Of a DNA stretch of 64,000 nucleotides, positions 41,660 through 51,014 are shown in pieces. Location: assembly GCF_023734135.1 (NCBI RefSeq), contig NZ_AP025730.1, positions 5,456,001 to 5,520,000 of the forward strand, given 5' to 3'. Made by a program: the position numbers and the translations under genes. How positions within the stretch are numbered: the stretch's first letter is position 1; each line of letters begins with the position of its first letter. Below the pieces are notes generated by a model, which ran no database searches, was not told the DNA's origin, and saw only the letters and a program-made list of their open reading frames with translations. Source of the DNA: Sphaerotilus microaerophilus (GTDB taxonomy: Bacteria; Pseudomonadota; Gammaproteobacteria; Burkholderiales; Burkholderiaceae_C).

Positions 41660-42865
41660 TTACTTCTTGCGGCTGTCCGTCACGCGCAGCACGCAGGCCA
41701 CGCCGCTGTCGCCAGCGGCGCAGCCGGTGAACACGCCCACGCCGCCGCCGCGCAGCACCAGCTCCTCGACCAGCTCGATCACACCGCGCAGGCCGGTGGG
41801 GCCCTGCGGGTGGCCCCAGATGATGGAGCTGCCGTAGTTGTTCATCTTCCGCCAGTCGAAGCCGGTGTCCTTGGCGAAGGCCAGGTCATTGACGGCAAAC
41901 GGGTTGTGGGTCTTGACGGCATCCACGTCAGCGATCGTCAGGCCGGCATGCTTGAGCGCGTTCAGCGCCGCCGGGGCCGGGGCCATCGGCATGTGGGCCT
42001 TCTCGACGCGGGCCTGGCCGAAGCCGAGCAGCTCGATCTCGATGCCCGCGTCCATCGACACCTCGCGCGCGATCTCGCGGGTGGTGACGATCGCCCCGGC
42101 GTTGCCGTCGGCCGGGTGGGTCTGGGCGCCGAAGGTGATGGTGCCGCCCTCGCGCACCGGCTTCAGGCGCGCCAGGCCTTCGGCGGTGGTCGGGAAGATG
42201 CCTTCGTCGGCACTCAGCGCGCCGGTCTGCTTGCGGAAGCCCGAGTCGAAGATCGGCGCGTCGACCATGTAGCGGCGCTGGAAGGCGCGGTCGTTGGCCA
42301 GCGCGGCCTGGTACTGCTCGAAGCGGTGCAGCTTCAGCTCGTGCTGGTCGGCCAGCGTCACGCCGTACTTGGCGGCCACGTTCTCGCCGGTCTCCAGCAT
42401 CGCCTTGCCGGCGTAGGGGTCGGCGGCGAAGTTGTCCAGCGTCCAGCGCTCGGTGATGCCGTTGCCGCCGGGGGCGGTGGCGTCGGGGTAGTGGACGATC
42501 GGGCCGTTGGACATGCGGTCGCACATCACCAGCAGGGCGCAGGAGGCGGTGCCGCCGTCGATCTCCTGCGTGGCCATCTGCAGCGAGCGCACGCTGGTGG
42601 CGCAGGCCTGCTGCACGGTCGGGCCGGCGACGCGGTCGATGCCCATCAGGCCGGTGAGGTACGGCAGGCCGTAGAAGCTGCCCTTCTGCGGATTCGTCAT
42701 GCCCAGCAGCCCCAAGTCGACGCGCTCCATCGGGAAGTGCTTCGCCGCCAGCGCGGTCTTGCCGGTGATGGCGGCCAGCCGCACCGAGTTCAGGTTGGCG
42801 AGCGAGCCCTGCCACTTGGCGAAGGGCGTGGACCAGTAGACACCGTAGGGCAGGAAGGCGGACAT
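41660..42865 (-). CDS. Thiolase family protein, second paralog
   Basis: A 401-residue thiolase-fold enzyme only distantly similar to the thiolase at 37050. The nucleophile is C88 in VQQACATSVRS, the histidine lies in IWGHPQGPTGLRG, and a C-terminal cysteine is in GCAAGDSGVACVL. HNPFAVNDLAFAKDTGFDW replaces the usual HEAFA segment. The start at 42865 matches MSAFLPYGVYWSTPFAKW; in-frame upstream sequence is not protein-like. It is first in the minus-strand operon, divergent from the crotonase gene, so the two halves of the catabolic island share a control region. Confidence 0.88.
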   Translation of the reverse strand: MSAFLPYGVYWSTPFAKWQGSLANLNSVRLAAITGKTALAAKHFPMERVDLGLLGMTNPQKGSFYGLPYLTGLMGIDRVAGPTVQQACATSVRSLQMATQEIDGGTASCALLVMCDRMSNGPIVHYPDATAPGGNGITERWTLDNFAADPYAGKAMLETGENVAAKYGVTLADQHELKLHRFEQYQAALANDRAFQRRYMVDAPIFDSGFRKQTGALSADEGIFPTTAEGLARLKPVREGGTITFGAQTHPADGNAGAIVTTREIAREVSMDAGIEIELLGFGQARVEKAHMPMAPAPAALNALKHAGLTIADVDAVKTHNPFAVNDLAFAKDTGFDWRKMNNYGSSIIWGHPQGPTGLRGVIELVEELVLRGGGVGVFTGCAAGDSGVACVLRVTDSRKK

Positions 42866-43199
42866 CGGGGACTCCGGGGGGGACGCGGCAGAACGGGGGC
42901 GCAGGAGGTGCAAGGCCGTTCACCGGCCTCGCGCGGGCAGGACCGCCGCGGCGACAGGCGCCAGGGATCCTGTGGCTTGATAGTTTATTTCATGAATCAC
43001 TTGGTAGATCCCCCTCTAGGGAAAACCCGATGTGAACCGAGATCCTATTGCGTGCGAGCCGCGCCACCTGCATCATTGTGCACCTCAAGATAATTCAGGC
43101 AAGTAAGCAAATCGTGGCACCTCGGTGACACAGGCCCGCTGCCCGGATGCCCTGTCCCCTCGGCCCGCCCCTCCCTTTTCGCGTTCCTGCCCGCCCGCC
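42866..43199. promoter_or_regulatory. Divergent control region of the CoA catabolic island
   Basis: 334 bp without a gene, including the most A+T-rich stretch of the neighbourhood (42977-43118). It contains the palindrome TTCATGAA (42989-42996) inside GATAGTTTATTTCATGAATC, a CCCT-CT-AGGG repeat, and GTGCAC followed by AAGATAATTCAGG. It probably holds both divergent promoters and the MarR operator, but no hexamer pair with good spacing could be fixed. Confidence 0.5.
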
Positions 43200-44024
43200 A
43201 TGAGCCACTCCGACGCCCCCGTGTTCGAACCCGTCACCGGCCTGCTGGCCAGCCTGGACCTGCTGGAGATCTCCCAGGCCGGGGCCGTCCTGCATGTGCG
43301 GCTGAACCGGCCGACCAAGCGCAACGCGATCAACGACACGCTGATCGCCCAGATCCACACCACCTTCGTGAACCTGCCGGCCGATGTGCGGGCGGTGATC
43401 CTCAGCGGCGCGGGCGAGCATTTCTGCGCCGGGCTGGACCTGTCCGAACTGGTGGAGCGCAACACGCTGGCGGCGGTGCTGCACTCGCGCGGCTGGCACG
43501 CGGCCTTCGAGGCCATCCAGTACGGCCGTGTGCCGGTGATCGCGGTGCTGCACGGCGCGGTGGTGGGCGGCGGCCTGGAGATCGCGGCGTCCTGCCACAT
43601 CCGCGTGGCGGAGGACTCGGCCTACTTCGGCCTGCCCGAAGGCCAGCGCGGCATCTTCGTGGGCGGCGGCGCCTCGGTGCGCGTGCCGCGGCTGATGGGC
43701 ACCTCGCGCATGATGGACATGATGCTCACCGGCCGGGTCTTCGACGCCGACCAGGGCGAGCGCTACGGCGTCGTCAACTACCGCACCGCCGACGGCGAGG
43801 GCTTCGCCAAGGCGGTGGCCATCGCCCGCAAGATCACCAGCAACGCGCCGATGACGGCCTTTGCGGTGATGCACGCGCTGCCGCGCATCGCCGAGATGTC
43901 GCCCAGCGAGGGCCTGTTCGCCGAATCGCTGATGGCCTCCGTGGCCAGCAACACGCCCGAGGCCCAGGACCGGCTGCGCGCCTTCCTGGAAGGCCGGGCC
44001 GGCAAGGTCGTGAAGGAGGGCTGA
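43200..44024 (+). CDS. Crotonase / enoyl-CoA hydratase family protein
   Basis: A 274-residue crotonase-fold enzyme. Oxyanion-hole segments are GEHFCAGLDLSELVE and HGAVVGGGLEIAASCH; the following AYFGLPEGQRGIFVGGGASV contains the usual catalytic glutamate position. It would hydrate an enoyl-CoA or, like feruloyl-CoA hydratase-lyase, cleave a side chain; the neighbour's ligase type makes the latter possible. ATG 43200 has no strong ribosome-binding site. It is the first gene of the plus-strand operon, four bases before the ligase gene. Confidence 0.9.
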   Translation: MSHSDAPVFEPVTGLLASLDLLEISQAGAVLHVRLNRPTKRNAINDTLIAQIHTTFVNLPADVRAVILSGAGEHFCAGLDLSELVERNTLAAVLHSRGWHAAFEAIQYGRVPVIAVLHGAVVGGGLEIAASCHIRVAEDSAYFGLPEGQRGIFVGGGASVRVPRLMGTSRMMDMMLTGRVFDADQGERYGVVNYRTADGEGFAKAVAIARKITSNAPMTAFAVMHALPRIAEMSPSEGLFAESLMASVASNTPEAQDRLRAFLEGRAGKVVKEG

Positions 44025-44028
44025 GCCC

Positions 44029-45915
44029 ATGAGCGCTGCCCGCTTCCGCGAAGCCCACGTCGGCGGCTGCACCGAGGCCACGCTGGAAACGCGTGCCGAC
44101 GGCACGCAGGTGCTGCGCTCCACCGAGGCGCTCGGCTGGCACCCGGAGAACCTGGGCGACCTGCTGGCGCAGTGGGCGACCGAAGTGCCGGAGCGCACCT
44201 TCGCCGCCCGCCGCGCCGCACGGCCCGACGGCACGCGCGGCGACTGGGTCCGCATCAGCTACGCGCAGATGCTGCAGCGCGCCCGGGCGCTGGGCCAGGC
44301 CTTCGTCGACCTGGGGCTGTCGCCCGAGCGGCCGATCGCCATCCTGTCGGACAACGACCTGGAGCACCTGTCGATCATGATGGGCGCGATGTGGGCCGGC
44401 GTGCCCTTCGTGTCCGTCTCCTCGGCGTACTCGCTGATCTCCACCGACTTCGGCAAGCTGCGCCACATCCTGGGCACGGTCACGCCAGGGCTGGTGTATG
44501 CGTCGGACGCGCGCTTTGCCCGGGCGATCCAGACCGTGGTGGCGGCCGATGCCACCGTGGTGCTGGGCGAGGGGCAGATCGAGGGCCGCGCCACCCGCTC
44601 GTTCGCCGAGCTGCTGGCCACCGCGCCGGGTGCGGGCATCGACGCTGCGCATGCGGCGATCACGCCCGAGACCATCCTGAAGTTCCTGTTCACCTCGGGC
44701 TCGACGAAGACGCCCAAGGGCGTCATCACCACGCACCGCATGCTCTGCGCCAACCAGCAGATGCTGCGCCAGTGCATGGCCTTCCTGGCCGACGAACCGC
44801 CGGTGCTGGTGGACTGGCTGCCCTGGAGCCACACCTTCGGCGGCAACCACAACCTGGGCATCGTGCTCTACAACGGCGGCACGCTGTACATCGACGACGG
44901 CAAGCCCACGCCGCGGGGCATCGCCGAGACGATCCGCAACCTGCGAGAGATCGCCCCCACGGTCTACTTCAACGTGCCCAAGGGCCTGGAGGAGATCGCC
45001 CGCGCGATGGACGGCGACGCGCAGCTGCGCCAGACCTTCTTCTCGAAGGTGCAGGCCATCATGTTTGCCGCCGCCGGCCTGTCGCAGGCGGTGTGGGACG
45101 CGCTGGACGCGCATGCCGAGGCCACGGTGGGTGAGCGCATCCGCATCCTCACCGGCCTGGGCATGACCGAGACGGCGCCCTCCTGCACCTTCGTGGTGGG
45201 CACGCACGCACGCTCGGGCTACATCGGCCTGCCCTGCCCGGGCGTGGAGGTGAAGCTGGTGCCCAACGCGCAGGACAGCGGCAAGACCGAGGTGCGCTTC
45301 CGCGGCCCCAACGTCATGCCCGGCTACTGGCGCGAGCCGGAGAAGACCGCCGAGGCCTTCGACGAGGAAGGCTTCTACTGCACCGGCGACGCGGTCAAGC
45401 TGGTCGATCCCGATGACCTGCGCCTGGGCCTGCTGTTCGACGGCCGCATCGCCGAGGACTTCAAGCTCTCCACCGGCACCTTCGTCAGCGTCGGCCCGCT
45501 GCGCGCCAAGGCCATCGCCTACGGCCACCCCTGCGTGCAGGACGTGGTGGTCACCGGCCTGAACCGCGACGAGATGGGCATGATGGTCTTCCCCCGCCTG
45601 GCCGACTGCCAGGCGCTGGCGGAGTCCGCCGGGCTGGCGCCGGGCGCGGGCCCGGCCGAGGTGCTGCACCACCCGGCGGTGCGCGGATTCTTCCAGGCGC
45701 TGTGCAACCGCCTGGCGGCCGAGGGCACCGGCAGCGCCAACCGCGTGGCGCGCCTGCACGTGCTGGTGGAGCCGCCCTCCATCGACCACGGCGAGATCAC
45801 CGACAAGAGTTCGATCAACCAGCGCGCCGTGCTGACGCACCGCGCCTCGCTGGTCGAGGCGATGTACGAAGGCCCCACGGCCGACCCCTACCTCATCCTG
45901 CCCGTCAAGGGCTAG
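44029..45915 (+). CDS. Feruloyl-CoA synthase-like acyl-CoA ligase
   Basis: A 628-residue ANL-superfamily ligase. The P-loop is LFTSGSTKTPKGVITTHRM; the STK...PKG variant, with lysine where most ligases have glycine, is characteristic of feruloyl-CoA synthases. Other motifs are TGLGMTETAPSCTF (adenylation), FYCTGDAVKL and the C-terminal GEITDKSSINQRAVL. It would activate an aromatic or other carboxylic acid to its CoA thioester with ATP. AAGGAGG precedes the ATG. A vanillate demethylase-like gene lies 15 kb away, consistent with ferulate use, but the substrate is not proven. Confidence 0.88.
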   Translation: MSAARFREAHVGGCTEATLETRADGTQVLRSTEALGWHPENLGDLLAQWATEVPERTFAARRAARPDGTRGDWVRISYAQMLQRARALGQAFVDLGLSPERPIAILSDNDLEHLSIMMGAMWAGVPFVSVSSAYSLISTDFGKLRHILGTVTPGLVYASDARFARAIQTVVAADATVVLGEGQIEGRATRSFAELLATAPGAGIDAAHAAITPETILKFLFTSGSTKTPKGVITTHRMLCANQQMLRQCMAFLADEPPVLVDWLPWSHTFGGNHNLGIVLYNGGTLYIDDGKPTPRGIAETIRNLREIAPTVYFNVPKGLEEIARAMDGDAQLRQTFFSKVQAIMFAAAGLSQAVWDALDAHAEATVGERIRILTGLGMTETAPSCTFVVGTHARSGYIGLPCPGVEVKLVPNAQDSGKTEVRFRGPNVMPGYWREPEKTAEAFDEEGFYCTGDAVKLVDPDDLRLGLLFDGRIAEDFKLSTGTFVSVGPLRAKAIAYGHPCVQDVVVTGLNRDEMGMMVFPRLADCQALAESAGLAPGAGPAEVLHHPAVRGFFQALCNRLAAEGTGSANRVARLHVLVEPPSIDHGEITDKSSINQRAVLTHRASLVEAMYEGPTADPYLILPVKG

Positions 45916-45962
45916 ACCCCAACGTACCGGCCCCGTGCCGCATTCCGATCAGGAGATTTCCC

Positions 45963-46727
45963 ATGCAGATCCAAGGACAAGCCGCCCTCGTCACCGGCGG
46001 GGGTTCCGGCCTCGGCGAGGCCGTCGCCCGCGAACTCGCCCGCCTGGGCGCCAAGGTCACGGTGCTGGACGTCAACGAGGCCGGCGCGCAGCGCGTGGCC
46101 GCGGAGATCGGCGGCGTTGCGTGCAAGTGCGACATCACCGACAGCGCCTCGGTCACCGCCGCGCTGGACGCCGCCGAGGCCGCCCACGGCCCGGCGCGCA
46201 TCGTGATGAACATCGCCGGCATCGGCGGTGCCAAGCGCATCATCGCCAAGGACGGCTCGCCCGCCCCGCTGGAAGACTTCGAGCGCGTGGTGCGCATCAA
46301 CCTGATCGGCACCTACAACGTCATCCGCCTGGCCGCCGCGCGCATCGCCAAGCTGGAGGCACTGGAGGACGGCGAGCGCGGCGCGATGGTCTGCACCGCC
46401 TCGGTGGCGGCCTTCGACGGCCAGATCGGCCAGGAGTCCTACTCGGCCTCCAAGGGCGGCATCGTCGGCATGACGCTGCCGCTGGCGCGCGACATGGCGC
46501 AGTACGGCATCCGCGTGTGCACCATCGCCCCGGGCCTGTTCGCCACCCCGCTGATGAAGACGCTGCCCGAGCCGGTGCAGCAGTCGCTGGCCGCCTCGAT
46601 CCCCTTCCCCTCGCGGCTGGGCAAGCCCGAGGAGTTTGCGGCGCTGGCCTGCCACATCGTGAGCAATACGCACCTGAACGGCGAAACCATCCGCCTGGAC
46701 GGCGCGCTGCGCATGGCGCCGCGCTGA
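45963..46727 (+). CDS. SDR dehydrogenase, type II 3-hydroxyacyl-CoA dehydrogenase-like
   Basis: A 254-residue short-chain dehydrogenase. The NAD-binding motif is TGGGSGLG (11-18), with LDVNEAG at the adenine-ribose acidic position, [10 protein letters not shown] and the catalytic YSASKGG near residue 160. The overall pattern ([37 protein letters not shown]) matches HSD10-type 3-hydroxy-2-methylbutyryl-CoA/3-hydroxyacyl-CoA dehydrogenases. It would oxidise the hydroxyacyl-CoA made by the crotonase. AGGAG lies before ATG 45963. Confidence 0.92.
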   Translation: MQIQGQAALVTGGGSGLGEAVARELARLGAKVTVLDVNEAGAQRVAAEIGGVACKCDITDSASVTAALDAAEAAHGPARIVMNIAGIGGAKRIIAKDGSPAPLEDFERVVRINLIGTYNVIRLAAARIAKLEALEDGERGAMVCTASVAAFDGQIGQESYSASKGGIVGMTLPLARDMAQYGIRVCTIAPGLFATPLMKTLPEPVQQSLAASIPFPSRLGKPEEFAALACHIVSNTHLNGETIRLDGALRMAPR

Positions 46728-46865
46728 GCGCGCAACCACCGGACCAGGTGCCCGCGCACAACCCCCACACCGGGGCGGCCCCAATGGCGGCCCCGTGGTG
46801 CAAGCGGCACAGTCCGGCCCGATTTCCCACCGAAGCTTCCCCCGAGCCCCACAGGAGACATGACG

Positions 46866-48005
46866 ATGACCCCCACGTTCAAGACCCTCGCTGCCGCCGC
46901 CCTGATCGCGCTTGCTGGCGCCGCCCAGGCTGACATCACCATTGGCGTCAGCCTCTCGCTGACCGGCCCGGCCAGCGGCCTGGGCATCCCCTGCAACAAC
47001 GGCGTCAAGCTCTGGCCGACCACCATCGCGGGCGAGAAGCTCAAGGTCATCGTGCTGGACGACGCCGCCGATCCGACCAAGGCCGCGCAGAACGCCAAGC
47101 GCTTCGTGACCGAGGAGAAGGTCGACCTGGTGGTGGGCTCGGTGGCCACGCCGGCCGCCATCGCGATGGCCGACCCGATCGCCGAATCGGGCACCTTGCA
47201 GCTGATGCTCTCGCCGGCCAACCTGCCCGCCGGCAAGGACGCCTGGGCCTTCCGCCTGCCGCAGTCCAACGCCGTGATGGCCCACGCCATGCTGCAGCAC
47301 ATGAAGAAGCAGGGCGTGAAGACCGTCGGCTTCCTGGGCTACACCGACGCCTATGGCGAAGGCTGGCTGGTGGACTTCAAGGCCGAGGCCGCCAAGATCG
47401 CCCCGGAGATCAAGATCGTCGCCGCCGAGCGCTTCCAGCGCTCCGACACCTCGGTGACCGGCCAGGCGCTCAAGCTGGTCAGCGCCAACCCGGACGCCAT
47501 GCTGGTCGTTGCCTCCGGCTCGGGCGCCGCGATGCCGCACAAGGCCATCGTCGAGCGCGGCTACAAGGGCAAGATCTACCAGACCCACGCCGCGGCCTCG
47601 CGTGACCTGATGCGCGTGGGCGGCAAGGACGTCGAAGGCTCCTACGTCGTCTCTGGCCCGGCCGTGGTGGCCGACCAGCTGCCCGACAGCCACCCGTCCA
47701 AGAAGATCGCCCAGGACTTCATCGCCCAGTACGAGAAGGCCTATGGCCCGAACAGCCGCAACCAGTTCGCCGGCCACTCCTACGACGTTGCCCTGGTCCT
47801 GCAGAAGGTGGTGCCGGTGGCGCTGAAGAAGGGCAAGCCGGGCACCAAGGAGTTCCGCGCAGCGCTGCGCGAGGCCGTCGAAACCATGGGCCGCACGGTC
47901 GTGTCCCATGGCGTGCTGGCCTACACCAAGGACAACCACTGGGGCTTCACCACCGAGACCGGCGTGATGCTCAAGGTGGTCAACGGCGACTGGAAGGTCG
48001 AGTGA
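46866..48005 (+). CDS. Branched-chain-amino-acid-type ABC transporter substrate-binding protein
   Basis: A 379-residue periplasmic type I binding protein (LivJ/LivK family) with a signal peptide ending in GAAQA, then DITIGVSLSLTGPASGLGIP, the family opening. Ligand-site serine/threonine segments include VVGSVATPAA and GYTDAYGEGW. In catabolic islands such proteins often bind aromatic acids rather than amino acids. ATG 46866 is preferred because GGAG lies eight bases upstream; ATG 46860 is too close to it. A large hairpin follows the gene. Confidence 0.92.
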   Translation: MTPTFKTLAAAALIALAGAAQADITIGVSLSLTGPASGLGIPCNNGVKLWPTTIAGEKLKVIVLDDAADPTKAAQNAKRFVTEEKVDLVVGSVATPAAIAMADPIAESGTLQLMLSPANLPAGKDAWAFRLPQSNAVMAHAMLQHMKKQGVKTVGFLGYTDAYGEGWLVDFKAEAAKIAPEIKIVAAERFQRSDTSVTGQALKLVSANPDAMLVVASGSGAAMPHKAIVERGYKGKIYQTHAAASRDLMRVGGKDVEGSYVVSGPAVVADQLPDSHPSKKIAQDFIAQYEKAYGPNSRNQFAGHSYDVALVLQKVVPVALKKGKPGTKEFRAALREAVETMGRTVVSHGVLAYTKDNHWGFTTETGVMLKVVNGDWKVE

Positions 48006-48085
48006 CCCTGCTCTGAACGGCGAGGCCGGCGCTTCCTCCCCTACCACCGCTGACCGGTTGGGGCGGGGCGCCGGTCCCGGCCTGC

Positions 48086-48112
48086 GTGCGCCGCCACGGG
48101 GTGGCAGCGCAC
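48086..48112 (+). other. Stable hairpin between the binding-protein and permease genes
   Basis: An 11-bp stem with one C-A mismatch: GTGCGC-C-GCCAC, loop GGG, GTGGC-A-GCGCAC. No T-run follows. Such hairpins often protect the 3' end of a binding-protein mRNA so that it outnumbers the permeases. Confidence 0.6.
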
Positions 48113-48189
48113 GAGCCCCGAGCCGATGCCCGAGCGCGCCCCTGCGCGCCTGAACGGCACCGCCTCGCACAGCCTCCGACGGAATCCGC

Positions 48190-49227
48190 ATGGACTTCTC
48201 CATCGCAAGCATCCTCACGCTCGACGGCGTCACCAACGGCGCGATCTACGCGCTCCTGGCCATGGCCACGGTGCTGCTGTTCGCCGTCACGCGCGTGATC
48301 TTCATCCCGCAGGGCGAGTTCGTCGCCTTCGGCGCCCTCACATTGGCCATCCTGCAAACCAACCAGGTGCCCGGCACGGTCTGGCTGCTGTTGATCATGA
48401 CGGCAGTGGCCACGCTGCTGGAGGTGGTGCACGGCATCCGCCGCGGCGCACCGGCCGCACGCTGGCTCAGGGCCGCGGCGCAGACGGCCGCCTACCCGGT
48501 GGCGATCTCGCTGCTGACGATCTGGGCCGCGCCGCAGGGCTTCCCGCTGTGGGTACAGGCGCTGCTGACGCTGGCGCTGGTGACGCCCTTCGGCTCGCTG
48601 GTCTACCGGCTGGCCTACGAGTCGCTGGCCGATGCCACCGTGCTGGTGCTGCTGATCGTCTCGGTGGGCGTGCACTTCGCACTGACCGGGCTGGCGCTGC
48701 TGTTCTTCGGTGCCGAGGGCTTCCGCAACCCGAGTTTCTGGGATGAGCGCTTCAGCATCGGCGCGCTGACCCTGTCGGGCCAGGCGGTGATCATCTTCCT
48801 GGCCTCGGCGGCGCTGATCGTGATGCTCTTCCTGTTCTTCGAGCGCTCGCTCTACGGCAAGGCGCTGCGCGCCACCGCGGTGAACCGCCTGGGCGCGCGG
48901 CTGATGGGCATCTCGTCGACCAACGCCGGGCGGCTGTCATTCACGATGGCGGCCTTCATCGGCGCGCTGTCGGGCCTGCTGATCGGGCCGACCACGACGA
49001 TCTTCTACGACAGCGGCTTCCTGATCGGCCTGAAGGGCTTCGTCGCGGCGGTGTTCGCCGGCCTGTCGAGCTACCCGCTGGCCGCCGTCGGCGCCCTGGG
49101 CGTGGGCGTCCTGGAAGCCTTCGGCTCGTTCTGGGCCAGCGCCTTCAAGGAGGTGATCGTGTTCACCTCCATCCTGCCGGTGCTGCTGTGGCGTTCGCTG
49201 CGCGACCCGCACAGCGACGAGGAGTGA
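48190..49227 (+). CDS. livH: ABC transporter permease, LivH type
   Basis: A 345-residue permease with eight or more membrane helices. LivH signatures include [21 protein letters not shown] at the N-terminus, [20 protein letters not shown] (the EAA-like coupling loop) and [21 protein letters not shown] central insert (about residues 75-105, [19 protein letters not shown]) is longer than in typical LivH. It starts 184 bp after the binding-protein gene and ends five bases before the LivMG gene. Confidence 0.92.
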   Translation: MDFSIASILTLDGVTNGAIYALLAMATVLLFAVTRVIFIPQGEFVAFGALTLAILQTNQVPGTVWLLLIMTAVATLLEVVHGIRRGAPAARWLRAAAQTAAYPVAISLLTIWAAPQGFPLWVQALLTLALVTPFGSLVYRLAYESLADATVLVLLIVSVGVHFALTGLALLFFGAEGFRNPSFWDERFSIGALTLSGQAVIIFLASAALIVMLFLFFERSLYGKALRATAVNRLGARLMGISSTNAGRLSFTMAAFIGALSGLLIGPTTTIFYDSGFLIGLKGFVAAVFAGLSSYPLAAVGALGVGVLEAFGSFWASAFKEVIVFTSILPVLLWRSLRDPHSDEE

Positions 49228-49232
49228 CACAC

Positions 49233-51011
49233 GTGAATGCACGTCAAATGGTTCTTGCCGGCGTGGCCGCCCTCCTGGCGCTGCTGCCCATCGCGGGGGT
49301 TCCGGAGTTCTGGATCACCCAGCTCAACTACATCGGCCTGTTCGCCATCGTGGCGCTGGGCCTGGTGCTGCTGACCGGGGTGTCCGGGCTGACCTCCTTC
49401 GGCCAGGCGGCCTTCGTGGGGCTGGGCGCCTACACCTCGGCCTACCTCTCCACCGCGCATGGCGTCTCGCCCTGGCTGACGATCCTCGTCGCGCTGGTGA
49501 TCACCGTCGCGGTGGCGCTGGCGCTGGCGTCGATCACGCTGCGCATGTCGGGCCACTACCTGCCGCTGGCCACCATCGCCTGGGGGCTGTCGCTGTACTA
49601 CACCATGTCCAACATGGAGTTCCTGGGCAAGTACGACGGGATCCTGGGCGTGCCGGCGATGGAGTTCTTCGGCATCAGCCTGGCTTCCGGGCGCAGCTAC
49701 TTCTACCTGATCTGGGTCGTTGCGCTGCTCGCCGCGGTGGCGGTGATCCACCTGCTGGACTCGCGCACCGGCCGGGCCATCCGCGCCCTCAAGGGCGGCG
49801 TGACGATGGCCGAGGCGATGGGCATCTCCACCTACAGCTACAAGGTGCTGGTGTTCGTGCTGGCGGCGATCCTCGCCTGCGTGTCGGGCTGGCTGTTTGC
49901 GCACTTCCAGCGCACCGTCAACCCCTCGCCCTTCGCGATCTCCAAGGGCATCGAGTACCTCTTCATGGCGGTGCTCGGCGGCGTGGGCAACGTCTGGGGC
50001 GCCTTCGTCGGCGCCGGTCTGGTCAAGCTGCTGGAAGACCAGCTGCAGGTGCTGCTGCCCAAGCTGTTCGGCGGCAGCGGCAACTACGAGATCATCGTCT
50101 TCGGCATCGTGCTGGTGGTGGTGCTGAAGTACGCGCCGCAGGGCCTGTGGCCCTTCGTCGAGAAGCTGGCGGGCCGCTGGCTGCCGGCCCAGCGCCGCGT
50201 GCGCGACTGGGCCGACGCCGCCGCGCTGGAGGAGCGCAGCAAGCCCACGCCGGGCGAGCTGCTGCTGGACGTGCAGGCGGTGCGCAAGCAGTTCGGCGGG
50301 CTGGTGGCGGTCAACGACGTGAGCTTCACGATCCGTGCCGGCGAGATCATCGGCCTGATCGGCCCGAACGGCGCCGGCAAGTCGACCACCTTCAACCTCA
50401 TCACCGGCGTGCTGCCGCTGACGGCGGGCAACGTGACCTTCCGCGGCGAGAAGGTGGGTGGGCTGGCCTCGCGCGAGATCGCCCGGCGCGGCATGAGCCG
50501 CACCTTCCAGCACGTCAAGATGCTGCCGGAGATGACGGTGCTGGAGAACGTCGCCCTGGGCGGCTACCTGCGCAGCCACGCCGGCGTGGTCAAGGCCATG
50601 CTGCGGCTGGACCGCGACGAGGAGCGGCGCCTGTTCAAGGAGGCCGAGCGCCAGCTGGAGCGCATCGGCATGAAGGACCAGATGCACGAGCTGGCCGGCA
50701 ACCTGGCGCTGGGCCCGGCCCGGCTGATGGAAATCGCCCGCGCGCTGTGCACCGACCCGGCCCTGCTGCTGCTGGACGAACCCGCCGCCGGCCTGCGCCA
50801 CAAGGAGAAGCAGGCCCTGAGCACGGTGCTGCGCCAGCTCAAGGCCGAAGGCCTGAGCATCCTGCTGGTGGAACACGACATGGACTTCGTGATGAACCTG
50901 ACCGACCGCATCACGGTGATGGAGTTCGGCACCAAGCTGATCGAGGGCACGCCGGAGGAGGTCCAGGCCAGTCCGGCCGTCCGCGCGGCCTATCTCGGCA
51001 CGGAGCACTGA
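49233..51011 (+). CDS. LivM-LivG fusion: ABC permease joined to ATPase
   Basis: A 592-residue fusion. Residues 1-310 are a LivM-type permease (LTSFGQAAFVGLGAYTSAYL; ALKGGVTMAEAMGISTYSYK; MAVLGGVGNVWGAFVGAGLV). Residues 341-592 are a LivG-type ATPase with Walker A GPNGAGKST (377-385), the LALGPARLMEIARALCTDP signature region and LLLLDEPAAGL. The signature LALGPAR differs from the usual LSGGQ-like LPYGxQR of LivG. GTG 49233 has GGAG eight bases upstream; ATG 49248 is an alternative. Confidence 0.93.
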   Translation: MNARQMVLAGVAALLALLPIAGVPEFWITQLNYIGLFAIVALGLVLLTGVSGLTSFGQAAFVGLGAYTSAYLSTAHGVSPWLTILVALVITVAVALALASITLRMSGHYLPLATIAWGLSLYYTMSNMEFLGKYDGILGVPAMEFFGISLASGRSYFYLIWVVALLAAVAVIHLLDSRTGRAIRALKGGVTMAEAMGISTYSYKVLVFVLAAILACVSGWLFAHFQRTVNPSPFAISKGIEYLFMAVLGGVGNVWGAFVGAGLVKLLEDQLQVLLPKLFGGSGNYEIIVFGIVLVVVLKYAPQGLWPFVEKLAGRWLPAQRRVRDWADAAALEERSKPTPGELLLDVQAVRKQFGGLVAVNDVSFTIRAGEIIGLIGPNGAGKSTTFNLITGVLPLTAGNVTFRGEKVGGLASREIARRGMSRTFQHVKMLPEMTVLENVALGGYLRSHAGVVKAMLRLDRDEERRLFKEAERQLERIGMKDQMHELAGNLALGPARLMEIARALCTDPALLLLDEPAAGLRHKEKQALSTVLRQLKAEGLSILLVEHDMDFVMNLTDRITVMEFGTKLIEGTPEEVQASPAVRAAYLGTEH

Positions 51012-51014
51012 GCC

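Noticed and set aside
39686..43093. Plus-strand open frame of 1135 codons opposite the CoA-transferase and thiolase genes
   Set aside because: It is antisense to clearly conserved enzymes and its translation is His/Val/Ala/Asp-rich low complexity without motifs, as expected in high-G+C DNA.
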